DNA of 64,000 nt, from the NCBI RefSeq assembly GCF_002019605.1, contig NZ_KV917368.1:4819070-4883069 (forward strand). The letters run 5' to 3'. The stretch comes from Alkalihalobacterium alkalinitrilicum. Its GTDB lineage: Bacteria; Bacillota; Bacilli; Bacillales; Bacillaceae_F. Shown here piece by piece: positions 1 to 7,023 of this stretch. Under the pieces are notes generated by a model. That model had not been told where the DNA came from. It made no database searches and was given only the letters and a program-made list of their open reading frames with translations. Position 1 is the first letter of the stretch, and every line of letters begins with the position of its first letter. The translations under genes and the position numbers were made by a program.

Positions 1-86
1 AGAGATCTAATAATTAAAGTTTAGTGCCATAAAACATAAAACGAAAACTTTCACATAAAGCAATAAAAGGTAGTTAAAAAGATAAA

Positions 87-128
87 AGAAGCATCCTAAT
101 GTCATGAAATATGGTGACGGATGCTTCT
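87..128 (-). terminator. Intrinsic terminator of the small minus-strand gene
   Basis: Perfect 10-bp inverted repeat, AGAAGCATCC (87-96) and GGATGCTTCT (119-128), with a 22-nt loop. Read on the minus strand the stem is followed by a T-rich stretch, so it fits the end of the gene at 189-392. The plus-strand side is also T-rich, so it may act in both directions. Confidence 0.6.
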
Positions 129-188
129 CTATTCTTTCTTTATATCAATAGTTGGGTATAACTTTAAATTAATCGTATACTTCATTAT

Positions 189-392
189 TTACGTTAAATG
201 AACATAAGCATTTTGGAGAATTTTTTCTTTCATAACATATGTTTGAAAGACAATTTCGAGTGCAGTATCTTCGCAACCTACTTTTTCTTTCACATCTTCA
301 TAAGTGCCATGTAGAAACCTGTCAACTTCTAACAACTTTTTCATTTTTATTGGATTGTAACCCATCACCATCACCCTTCCGTTATTATGCAT
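189..392 (-). CDS. Small hypothetical protein (67 aa)
   Basis: A 67-residue soluble protein of unknown function with no signal peptide or membrane segment. It has one Cys and a charged middle (Lys-Lys-Leu-Leu-Glu-Val-Asp). An in-frame GTG lies two codons upstream at 398, but the ribosome binding site AAGGAT sits about 9 nt before the ATG at 392 and only 3 nt before the GTG, so ATG is preferred. A hairpin terminator follows at 87-128, and the next gene is divergent. I do not recognise the family; compact size and good initiation signals are the only support for a real gene. Confidence 0.5.
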   Translation of the reverse strand: MHNNGRVMVMGYNPIKMKKLLEVDRFLHGTYEDVKEKVGCEDTALEIVFQTYVMKEKILQNAYVHLT

Positions 393-611
393 AGCCACTT
401 TATCCTTCGCGTTTTTTTACTATTATTAGCATACTATGTCGAATTCGTCTAGATATGTGAACGATAAAATAATGCCTACTCATTCTATAACCGCAAAGGA
501 TAGAACTTAAACGTATGTAATATATATGTATTAGCTGTATAAGAAAATGGTGAAAGGGTTTTGGTTTTAATTAAAATCTATTCTCATTCGACAGTATTTA
601 TGTAAAAAAAG

Positions 612-625
612 GGAAAGCGTTTATT
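612..625 (+). promoter_or_regulatory. Weak candidate cre (CcpA) site before the sigma-54 activator
   Basis: GGAAAGCGTTTATT, 45 nt before the start codon at 670, matches the core AAAGCGTTTA of the cre consensus but deviates at the outer positions. A much better cre lies in the leader of the downstream operon (2324-2337), which is why this one is mentioned. Weak on its own. Confidence 0.3.
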
Positions 626-669
626 GAAATAGAATTAAATATTAAGTAAAGTATTGAAGGAATGATCTT

Positions 670-2034
670 ATGATTAGATACGACATAAATAAAGAAATAC
701 TTGAAACGATAATTGATTCTGCGTACGAAAGAATTGTAGTGGTTGATCAAAGTGGTTATATTACGTATTTGAATCGGTCGTATTGTGAGTTTATAGGTGT
801 GGATATAGAAGAAGTAATTGGCAAACATGTGACTGACGTGATTGAAAATACGCGAATGCATATTGTCGTTGAAAGTGGTAAAGAGGAAATTGCACAACTT
901 CATTATATAAATGGTACGTATATGATCGCTAATCGTGTACCTATATTACGTGGTGATGAAATCATCGGGGCAGTTGGTAATGTCATATTTAGAGATACAG
1001 AAGAATGGCAACAGATGAACACTCACATTAAAGCATTAATGTCCCAGCTTGAGTATTATCGTAAAGAATGGGAAAAAACATCAGGTGCTAAATATGACTT
1101 AAGTGATATTATAGGTAATTCAGAAAAGCTCCAACAGATCCACGATCAAGTACAGAAAGTGGCAGCAAGTGATATTTCTGTTCTCATTCGTGGAGAAAGT
1201 GGAACGGGTAAGGAACTTTTTGCTCATGCAATTCATCAGTTAAGCAACCGTAGTCATAAACCGTTTGTTAAAGTGAATTGTGGAGCAATACCAGAACATC
1301 TTCTGGAATCAGAGCTATTCGGCTATGAGGAAGGTGCATTTACAGGAGCTAGAAAGGGTGGTAAGCCAGGCAAATTTCAACTTGCTGATTCAGGAACAAT
1401 TTTTCTTGACGAAATTGGTGATATGCCGATTAATATGCAGGTAAAACTGTTACGTGTTTTGCAAGAAAAGGAAGTCGAGCCTGTTGGGGCAACGAAGTCA
1501 GAGTCTATTGATGTTCGAATTATTACGGCGACTAACCGTCCCTTAGAAAAGATGGTGAAAGATGGCAAGTTCAGAGAAGATTTATTTTATCGAATTAATG
1601 TTATTCCTTTGACAATCCCTCCATTACGAGAGCGAGTAGAAGACATTATCCCTATTTCTAACGCTCTTATCGAAAAAGTAACCAAAAAAATTGGAAAGCG
1701 AAAACTACTTCTTTCCCCAGAAGTTGAAGAAGTATTGCTGCAACATCATTGGCCAGGTAATGTGAGAGAGTTAGAAAATGTAGTTGAGGCATCCGTACAT
1801 TTTGCAAATGGCAATGAAATTACTATAGAAGCATTGCCTGAATACTTAAAAGAAACCGTAAGTCTTGCAACTGGTGAAAAAACGTTGAAAGAAATACTTG
1901 AGGAGACGGAAAGAAAAGTCATTAAGAATATGTTGGTCAAGCATAACTATGATAAGTTAAAGACGGCTAAGTATTTAGGTGTAAGTAAATCGAGTTTTTA
2001 TGAAAAGCTGGCGAAATATAAGTTTAAATATTAA
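670..2034 (+). CDS. PAS-domain sigma-54-dependent transcriptional activator
   Basis: Enhancer-binding activator of sigma-54 (SigL) RNA polymerase, 454 aa. An N-terminal PAS sensor domain (about residues 10-110) is followed by a short coiled linker and an AAA+ domain: Walker A GESGTGKE near residue 175, the sigma-54 contact loop GAFTGA near 222, and Walker B GTIFLDEIGD near 243. A Fis-type helix-turn-helix occupies the last 45 residues. The start ATG has AAGGA 8 nt upstream. A terminator follows at 2046-2083, and the next operon starts from a sigma-54 promoter at 2249-2264, so that operon is the obvious target. The PAS domain suggests that a small ligand, perhaps the imported acid, is sensed in the cytoplasm; this is inference. 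There is no response-regulator receiver domain, so it is not a two-component regulator. Confidence 0.93.
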   Translation: MIRYDINKEILETIIDSAYERIVVVDQSGYITYLNRSYCEFIGVDIEEVIGKHVTDVIENTRMHIVVESGKEEIAQLHYINGTYMIANRVPILRGDEIIGAVGNVIFRDTEEWQQMNTHIKALMSQLEYYRKEWEKTSGAKYDLSDIIGNSEKLQQIHDQVQKVAASDISVLIRGESGTGKELFAHAIHQLSNRSHKPFVKVNCGAIPEHLLESELFGYEEGAFTGARKGGKPGKFQLADSGTIFLDEIGDMPINMQVKLLRVLQEKEVEPVGATKSESIDVRIITATNRPLEKMVKDGKFREDLFYRINVIPLTIPPLRERVEDIIPISNALIEKVTKKIGKRKLLLSPEVEEVLLQHHWPGNVRELENVVEASVHFANGNEITIEALPEYLKETVSLATGEKTLKEILEETERKVIKNMLVKHNYDKLKTAKYLGVSKSSFYEKLAKYKFKY

Positions 2035-2045
2035 GCTATGCCTTC

Positions 2046-2088
2046 ATTCCGTAATCTTGGAATTCATTCCAAAATTACGGAATTTTTA
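2046..2088 (+). terminator. Terminator of the activator gene, possibly also an upstream activator site
   Basis: A 17-bp stem with one mismatch, ATTCCGTAATCTTGGAA (2046-2062) and TTCCAAAATTACGGAAT (2067-2083), closes a 4-nt loop and runs into TTTTT. It starts 12 nt after the stop codon, as expected for an intrinsic terminator. Its dyad lies about 200 bp upstream of the sigma-54 promoter, within enhancer range, so a second role as activator binding site cannot be excluded. Confidence 0.7.
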
Positions 2089-2145
2089 CTTTTGCTTGTT
2101 TTACCTTGATTTTTGAATGAAACGACTAAGTTAGCGCTTTGATTT

Positions 2146-2161
2146 TTCCGAATATATGGAA
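2146..2161. promoter_or_regulatory. Candidate upstream activating sequence
   Basis: Imperfect dyad TTCCGAATATATGGAA about 100 bp before the sigma-54 promoter, a usual distance for enhancer sites bound by Fis-type activators. Its TTCC...GGAA ends resemble those within the larger dyad at 2046-2083. Low confidence without binding data. Confidence 0.3.
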
Positions 2162-2248
2162 TATTAAATAAACGGATTCAGTTTCATAATTTGAGTTTTC
2201 TCTTATAACAAGAGGGATAGAAGGGAAAGAAACAAAAAAAATGAAACA

Positions 2249-2264
2249 TGGCATAAATATTGCA
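2249..2264 (+). promoter_or_regulatory. Sigma-54 (-24/-12) promoter of the TRAP operon
   Basis: TGGCATAAATATTGCA has the invariant GG (2250-2251) and GC (2262-2263) separated by exactly 10 nt, as required for sigma-54 recognition (consensus TGGCAC-N5-TTGCA). It lies about 110 bp before dctP and directly downstream of a sigma-54 activator gene. Transcription should start near 2275. Confidence 0.85.
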
Positions 2265-2323
2265 GATAGGAGATAAGCAAACCATTAGCTTAATAAAAGG
2301 AGGGGTAATTTCTAATCTATTAA

Positions 2324-2337
2324 TGTAAGCGTTTACT
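2324..2337 (+). promoter_or_regulatory. cre site (CcpA) in the dctP leader
   Basis: TGTAAGCGTTTACT matches the catabolite-responsive element consensus TGWAANCGNTNWCA at all but the last base and is nearly palindromic. It lies about 50 nt downstream of the predicted sigma-54 start and 36 nt before the dctP ATG, a position suited to CcpA roadblock repression in preferred sugars. The B. subtilis levanase operon combines sigma-54 and CcpA control in the same way. Confidence 0.8.
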
Positions 2338-2372
2338 TAATGGTTGATTAATAACCAAAGGGGGAATAAAGT

Positions 2373-3476
2373 ATGAAAAAAAAGTTGTTAATGATGTTAT
2401 CAGTCGTAATGATTGCTTCTATTTTTATGGTAGGTTGTACGTCTAAAGAGTCAAGTGGTGGGGGAGAAGGTAGTGCTGATGCTGGAAATAGTGGGAAAAC
2501 GTATAAATGGGTTGCGCAGTCACCATGGCCTTCAGGGACAACTCTTCACTGGATGGCAGAAGAAATTGCCAGAGACATTACTGCAGCTACTGGTGGACGT
2601 ATAGAAGTTGAAATGCATCCAGCAGGGTCGATCGTAGCAGCATTCGATATCTTAGACGCGGTGGATACAGGAACTCTCGATGCAATTCATAGCTGGGAAG
2701 GGTACTGGGTTGGACAAATACAAGCGGCAGGTTTCTTTGCATCCATGCCTCTTGGGATGAATGAACAACAATATATGACGTGGGTATTACAAGATGAAGG
2801 TACGGAACTTTGGCAAGAGACGTTCTCAGATTACAATGTAGAAGTTCTTCCAGCGGGCGCCTATACACCAGAGGTTTTCTATCATTCTACAGTTCCTATT
2901 CATAATTTAGATGATTTAAAAGGTTTGAGAGTACGTGGTTCGGCGTTCTGGGGCGAAATTCAATCACGCTTAGGAGCAAATGTTGTAAACGTTCCAGGTG
3001 GCGAGGTGTATCAAGCGCTTGAACGTGGAATGGTTGATGCTGCAGAATTTGCGACACCTACGGATAATTTTGGATTAGGTTTCCATGAAGTTGCAGAGTA
3101 TCTTGTTGTACCTGGAGCCCATCAACCGACATCAACGTTTTCGTTTATGGTTAATAAACAACGTTGGGAAGAGCTTCCAGATGATTTAAAAGAAATTGTG
3201 TCACTAGTCACTGAAAATATGTGGGGGAAAGCTTGGTCTTATGCTGCTTATCAAGATATGCAAACAATGGAAAAGTATCGTGAGTTAGAAGAGCAAGGAA
3301 AGCTAACAATTATTGAATTTGATTCCAGTGACCAAGTTCGTATGAGTGAAGTAACGAATGAATACTATGCAGAACTTGCAGAAAATGATGAACAGTTTAG
3401 AAAGGTATGGGAATCACAAAATCGTTTCCTTGAGAAATACAATTTTTGGAGAGACTTTATGAGTCCAAGTTACTAA
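2373..3476 (+). CDS. dctP: TRAP transporter substrate-binding lipoprotein DctP
   Basis: Extracytoplasmic solute receptor of a tripartite ATP-independent (TRAP) transporter, 367 aa. The lipoprotein signal peptide ends in the lipobox MVGC, with lipidated Cys at residue 22, followed by a Ser/Gly-rich linker. The body has the DctP-family pattern, including the central region around LKGLRVRG and VNVPGGEVYQALERGMVDAAEF. The start ATG has AAGGGGG upstream. It is first in an operon with dctQ, dctM and a 3-hydroxybutyrate dehydrogenase, behind a sigma-54 promoter and a cre site. The dehydrogenase suggests that the substrate is a hydroxy acid such as 3-hydroxybutyrate (inference); the family as a whole binds small carboxylates. 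Confidence 0.93.
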   Translation: MKKKLLMMLSVVMIASIFMVGCTSKESSGGGEGSADAGNSGKTYKWVAQSPWPSGTTLHWMAEEIARDITAATGGRIEVEMHPAGSIVAAFDILDAVDTGTLDAIHSWEGYWVGQIQAAGFFASMPLGMNEQQYMTWVLQDEGTELWQETFSDYNVEVLPAGAYTPEVFYHSTVPIHNLDDLKGLRVRGSAFWGEIQSRLGANVVNVPGGEVYQALERGMVDAAEFATPTDNFGLGFHEVAEYLVVPGAHQPTSTFSFMVNKQRWEELPDDLKEIVSLVTENMWGKAWSYAAYQDMQTMEKYRELEEQGKLTIIEFDSSDQVRMSEVTNEYYAELAENDEQFRKVWESQNRFLEKYNFWRDFMSPSY

Positions 3477-3499
3477 GATAAATGTTTGAGGCTGACTCT

Positions 3500-3565
3500 C
3501 ATTCAGGGGGAGTGAAGACTCCCCTTGAATTTCCGAAGTTCTAGCAAAGCTAGAACGAGTTTTCT
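3500..3565 (-). repeat. Structured repeat family 1, partial copy on the minus strand, between dctP and dctQ
   Basis: Two tight hairpins: GGGGAGT (3507-3513) with ACTCCCC (3518-3524), and GTTCTAGC (3538-3545) with GCTAGAAC (3549-3556). Read on the minus strand they align with the first half of the repeats at 6329, 6683 and 56530 (hairpin, then TCGG/CGG-type linker, then GGxGGAGTC hairpin), with paired-base changes that keep both stems. In the dctP-dctQ gap they may also protect or end part of the dctP message. Confidence 0.6.
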
Positions 3566-3582
3566 CTTCAGGAGGGATACAA

Positions 3583-4098
3583 GTGACGAATATCTTAATA
3601 AAAGTGTCACAAACATGTGATGCAATTAGTGAATGGGCAGGAAAATTAATAAGTTGGTTCATCGGAGTATTGATTTTAATTTTAACGTATGAAGTCATTT
3701 CTAGGTTTCTATTTAATCGAAACGTACCATGGGCGATGGATGTCAGTTATATGCTCGGTGGTTCGGCCATTATCATTGGAGCGGCTTGGGCATTGAAAAA
3801 CCGCCAACATGTAAGAGTAGATACTTTTTACGATCGGTTTCCACCTAAGATGAAAGCGATTATTGATATTGTGTTTGTTCTTTTACTGTTTTTCCCGTTA
3901 ATTATCTTTGGCCTTATGAATTCGTTTGATGCGGCTTTACTTTCGTGGCAAAGAAACGAACATATTATGACTGGAAACTGGCAACCTCCAATTTATCCAC
4001 TAAAAAGTGCGATTCCAATAGCCTTTTTTCTATTACTTATCCAAGGTATAAGTGAGCTATGCAAAAGTATTTTACAACTAACGGGAAAGGAGGAATAG
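3583..4098 (+). CDS. dctQ: TRAP transporter small permease DctQ
   Basis: Small membrane subunit of the TRAP transporter, 171 aa, with four predicted membrane helices (near residues 15-35, 50-65, 90-110 and 140-160) and the conserved segment VPWAMDVSYMLGGSAIIIGAAWALKNRQHVRVD typical of DctQ (length given in parts; the motif spans residues 47-79). It starts at GTG with AGGAGGG 7 nt upstream. It lies 3 nt before dctM, so the two are translationally coupled, while a 106-nt hairpin-bearing gap separates it from dctP. With DctM it forms the sodium-driven permease that accepts substrate from DctP. Confidence 0.9.
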   Translation: MTNILIKVSQTCDAISEWAGKLISWFIGVLILILTYEVISRFLFNRNVPWAMDVSYMLGGSAIIIGAAWALKNRQHVRVDTFYDRFPPKMKAIIDIVFVLLLFFPLIIFGLMNSFDAALLSWQRNEHIMTGNWQPPIYPLKSAIPIAFFLLLIQGISELCKSILQLTGKEE

Positions 4099-4101
4099 CC
4101 A

Positions 4102-5430
4102 ATGGATGCTAGTGCTTTAACGATATTTATATTAATGCTCGTCGGTTTAATGATCGGAATTTTCTCTGGGTATTATCTTTTTATCGTATTAGGTGCTTTA
4201 GGATTGTTATTCGGTCTGATCTTTTGGGGAGAAGGCGTTATTAACTTAATCACATTAAATGCATTTGATACTATTAGGAACTATTCACTTCTTGCAATCC
4301 CGTTATTTATTTTTATGGGGAACGTCATTGATCGATCGGGTATAGCAGAGCGATTGTTTCATGCGTTAAGTATAAATTTAGGCAGTATTCGTGGTGGCTT
4401 AGCGATATCGGCATTATTGATATCTATTTTATTTGGTGCAAGTACAGGTGTTGTCGGGGCAACCGTCGTTACGATGGGGGTGTTATTTCTTCCAGCAATG
4501 TTAAAAAGAAACTACAATAAGTCGATGGCGACTGGTGTAATATGTGCGGGAGGAACTTTAGGTGTTTTAATACCTCCAAGTATTATGTTAATTCTTTATG
4601 GTCCAGCAGCAGGTATATCTGTCGGGCAACTTTTTTATGCGGCCTTAATTCCAGGGTTATTAATGGGTTTCTTATATATTGTGTATGTACTCGTTCGTTC
4701 ATACACGAATCCAACCTTTGCCCCTGCTATTCCTAAAGAAGAGTTAGCTCAATACTCAACAAAAGATAAAGTTATTGGTATCCTTCATATTTTACCTGTA
4801 TTAGCCATTGTGTTTGCTGTTCTAGGTTCGATTTGGTTTGGTATTGCACCTCCTACTGAAGCAGCAGCTGTCGGAGCATTTGCTTCATTAATTGTTGCAG
4901 CTGCGTATCGAGAGTTAAATTTTACGGTAATTAAAGAGTCGCTCTATCGAACACTCCAAGTGTCCGCGATGGTTTATGCAATTATTATCTTTGCAGGATT
5001 TTTCGTCAGTGTGTTTATGCGGTTGGGTGGCGGACGAATAGTAGAACAAGCAATTCTCGCTATTCCTTTAGAAAAATGGGGCATTTTCATTATGATGATG
5101 CTTATCGTCTTCGTTCTAGGTTTATTAATGGACTGGATTGCTTCGATCTTAATTATTATCCCGATCTTTACGCCAATTGCTGCAATGCTAGGGTTTGATC
5201 CGATTTGGTTTGCAACGATGGTTTGTATTATGTATCAAACGTCTTTCTTAACTCCACCTTTCGCTTACTCTATTTTTTACCTTAAAGGTGTTGCCCCTAA
5301 GGAAGTGCAAACGTCTGATATTATGAGAGGGGTTTGGCCGTTTGTCGGTATTCAAGTATTAACTCTCATTTTATGTGCACTTTTTCCAGAGATTGTTCTT
5401 TGGTTACCGAATAAAATGATTGGAAATTAA
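4102..5430 (+). CDS. dctM: TRAP transporter large permease DctM
   Basis: Ion-coupled large membrane subunit of the TRAP transporter, 442 aa, about 12 hydrophobic segments. Family motifs are visible: the Gly-rich GASTGVVGATVVTMG segment, GGTLGVLIPPSIMLILYG, and the C-terminal LTPPFAYSIFYLKGVAP. Full length for the family. It starts 3 nt after dctQ with a GGAGGAAT ribosome binding site overlapping the dctQ end. The downstream dehydrogenase gene begins 121 nt later with no clear terminator between, so all four genes are probably one transcript. Confidence 0.93.
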   Translation: MDASALTIFILMLVGLMIGIFSGYYLFIVLGALGLLFGLIFWGEGVINLITLNAFDTIRNYSLLAIPLFIFMGNVIDRSGIAERLFHALSINLGSIRGGLAISALLISILFGASTGVVGATVVTMGVLFLPAMLKRNYNKSMATGVICAGGTLGVLIPPSIMLILYGPAAGISVGQLFYAALIPGLLMGFLYIVYVLVRSYTNPTFAPAIPKEELAQYSTKDKVIGILHILPVLAIVFAVLGSIWFGIAPPTEAAAVGAFASLIVAAAYRELNFTVIKESLYRTLQVSAMVYAIIIFAGFFVSVFMRLGGGRIVEQAILAIPLEKWGIFIMMMLIVFVLGLLMDWIASILIIIPIFTPIAAMLGFDPIWFATMVCIMYQTSFLTPPFAYSIFYLKGVAPKEVQTSDIMRGVWPFVGIQVLTLILCALFPEIVLWLPNKMIGN

Positions 5431-5551
5431 AGATTTTTAATCGATATCGTATAACGTTAGGGCTAGTAAAAACGTAGGTAATGAGGTTAGCTAGTTAGAT
5501 TTCAGGAATTTATGAATAGCTCTAATAGTTGGAGTAGAAGGAGAGGTATAG

Positions 5552-6328
5552 ATGCTTAACGAGCGAGTTGTTTTTATTACTGGCGCAGGTAGTGGGATTG
5601 GCTATGCATTAGCCGAATATTTTGTCAAAAATGGAGCTTATTTAGCCATATGCGATATTAACGAACAAACTGTGGAACAAGCAGGAGAGAAACTGAAGGC
5701 TCATTCTGAAAATATATTAACATTAGCATGTGATGTAACGAATGAACAACAAATGGTGGATGCCGTTCAACAGATCTATGATCACTACGGAAAAATTGAT
5801 GTCTTAATTAATAATGCAGGGAAGCAACATATTGCAAAGATTGAAGAGTTTCCATCAGAAACGTTTGAACAATTAATGAAAATCATGCTCGTTGCCCCTT
5901 TTTTGGCGATGAAGTATGTTCTCCCTTATATGAAAAAACAACAATATGGTCGCATCCTTAATATCGCTTCTATTAATGGATTAGTAGGATTTGCTGGAAA
6001 AGCTGCATATAATAGTGCAAAGCATGGTGTAATTGGATTAACAAAGGTTGCGGCACTAGAGTGTGCAAGTGATGGGGTAACCGTCAATGCTCTGTGTCCT
6101 GGTTATGTAGATACACCATTAGTCCGCAATCAACTCGAGGGGTTATCGAAAACAAGAAATGTATCATTAGAAAGGGTCCTTGAAGATATCATTTATCCAC
6201 TCGTTCCGCAAAGGCGACTGTTGGATGTAGAAGAGGTTGCTCATTATGCGATGTTTTTAGCAAGCGAGCAAGGAGCAGGGGTTACGGGGCAAGCTGTTGT
6301 TATTGATGGTGGTTATACTGCGCAATAG
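5552..6328 (+). CDS. 3-hydroxybutyrate dehydrogenase (short-chain dehydrogenase)
   Basis: NAD-dependent short-chain dehydrogenase, 258 aa. The TGAGSGIG cofactor loop is near residue 10, NNAG near 89, and the Ser-Tyr-Lys catalytic set is within NIASINGLVGFAGKAAYNSAKHG. The stretch LCPGYVDTPLVRNQL and the PQRRLLDVEEVAHYA segment are characteristic of D-beta-hydroxybutyrate dehydrogenases (acetoacetate/3-hydroxybutyrate interconversion) within this superfamily. The ribosome binding site AAGGAGAGG lies 7 nt before ATG. Last gene of the TRAP operon: the imported acid would be oxidised to acetoacetate. The exact substrate is inferred from family resemblance. Confidence 0.82.
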   Translation: MLNERVVFITGAGSGIGYALAEYFVKNGAYLAICDINEQTVEQAGEKLKAHSENILTLACDVTNEQQMVDAVQQIYDHYGKIDVLINNAGKQHIAKIEEFPSETFEQLMKIMLVAPFLAMKYVLPYMKKQQYGRILNIASINGLVGFAGKAAYNSAKHGVIGLTKVAALECASDGVTVNALCPGYVDTPLVRNQLEGLSKTRNVSLERVLEDIIYPLVPQRRLLDVEEVAHYAMFLASEQGAGVTGQAVVIDGGYTAQ

Positions 6329-6430
6329 AGCGAACTCGTTCCAGCAACCTAGAACATCGGGGAATCAGGTGGAGTCGAGGCTCCACCTTGATTAGATCAT
6401 CCCACCTACGCTACGCGGTGGGAACGGACC
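6329..6430 (+). repeat. Structured repeat family 1, copy 2
   Basis: Begins directly after the dehydrogenase stop codon with AGCGAACTCGTTCCAGCA and contains a GGTGGAG...CTCCACC hairpin (about 6367-6388) and a CCCACC...GGTGGG hairpin (about 6401-6422). It shares sequence over its whole length with 6683-6797 and 56530-56638. Non-coding; it forms the 3' end of the operon transcript. Confidence 0.75.
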
Positions 6431-6470
6431 GTGAAGCCGTTATTTTTAGAAATAACGGCTTTACGGTCCG
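6425..6470 (+). terminator. Long near-perfect hairpin at the end of the TRAP/dehydrogenase operon
   Basis: A fully paired 21-bp stem (one G-U pair), 6425-6445 with 6450-6470, around a TTAG loop. It begins within the last bases of the repeat copy. There is no immediate T tract (CTAAAATG follows; T-rich from 6489), so it may terminate weakly or protect the message from 3' exonucleases. Confidence 0.5.
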
Positions 6471-6682
6471 CTAAAATGTTAAAAAAATATTTTTTGTAGT
6501 CACCCATTTAGGAAGCATAAATGTTAATTCACTATAAAGAAAGGTTAACAATTCATAGATTATAGTTAGAAGACATGACTCCGTTATAGCTCGGTTTTAG
6601 GTTAGCCCCATCTGAATTCTCCAACCATTCATTACGTGAAGCGTATGTATTATATAAGGAAAATATATGAATGGATCCCTCA

Positions 6683-6797
6683 AGCGAATTCGTTTTAGCA
6701 AGCTGAAACATCGAGGATGCAGATGTTCGCGACTCCACCTGATGAGAACATCCTACCAACGCTACGCTAAGAGGTGGAGGTCTTTACCCTAAAAACT
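6683..6797 (+). repeat. Structured repeat family 1, copy 3
   Basis: AGCGAATTCGTTTTAGCA... through CTTTACCCTAAAA, aligned end to end with the copies at 6329 and 56530. The first stem is TTTTAGC/GCTGAAA here, against TTCCAGC/GCTGG in the 56530 copy, so paired positions vary together. It lies in the 700-nt gene-free stretch 6329-7023, which otherwise holds an inverted repeat at 6814-6862 and the promoter and operator of the next operon. Confidence 0.75.
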
Positions 6798-6813
6798 AAA
6801 CCAAAATCAATGA

Positions 6814-6862
6814 ACTCCATTTCATGCTTCCAACCGAATTTGGGTATAATACGAAATGGAGT
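6814..6862. other. Inverted repeat of unknown role
   Basis: ACTCCATTTC (6814-6823) and GAAATGGAGT (6853-6862), a perfect 10-bp stem with a 29-nt loop, directly after repeat copy 3 and about 60 nt before the promoter of the propionate operon. No T tract follows. It could be the boundary of a small inserted element or a binding site. Confidence 0.35.
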
Positions 6863-6924
6863 GTTAGATAGAACAAAAATTTCAGTTAACAAAATAAAAC
6901 TAATAGTTAGCTAGAAACAATTAC

Positions 6925-6953
6925 TTGACAAAAACCGTTAATTTTCTTAAAAT
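6925..6953 (+). promoter_or_regulatory. Sigma-A promoter of the propionyl-CoA/methylmalonyl-CoA operon
   Basis: TTGACA (6925-6930), a 17-nt spacer and TAAAAT (6948-6953): a near-consensus vegetative promoter about 70 nt before the first gene. Transcription should begin near 6960, immediately before the operator-like dyad at 6965-6980. Confidence 0.8.
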
Positions 6954-6964
6954 TCAGGTATACA

Positions 6965-6980
6965 GACTGACTAGTCGGTC
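6965..6980. promoter_or_regulatory. TetR-type operator
   Basis: GACTGACTAGTCGGTC is a 16-bp dyad with a single mismatched pair, the size and style of operators of TetR-family repressors. It sits at about +5 to +20 of the predicted transcript, where a bound repressor blocks initiation. The operon carries its own TetR gene at 8412-9044, so autoregulated repression is the simple reading. The ligand is not known; an acyl-CoA is plausible. Confidence 0.7.
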
Positions 6981-7023
6981 TCGGTAAAAACAAAAAGGCT
7001 CATAAACGGAAAAGGGTGAGAGA

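Noticed and set aside
2296-2323. AAAGGAGG as ribosome binding site of a leader peptide before dctP
   Set aside because: No start codon lies at a suitable distance; the nearest ATG is about 20 nt away and the frame has no support.
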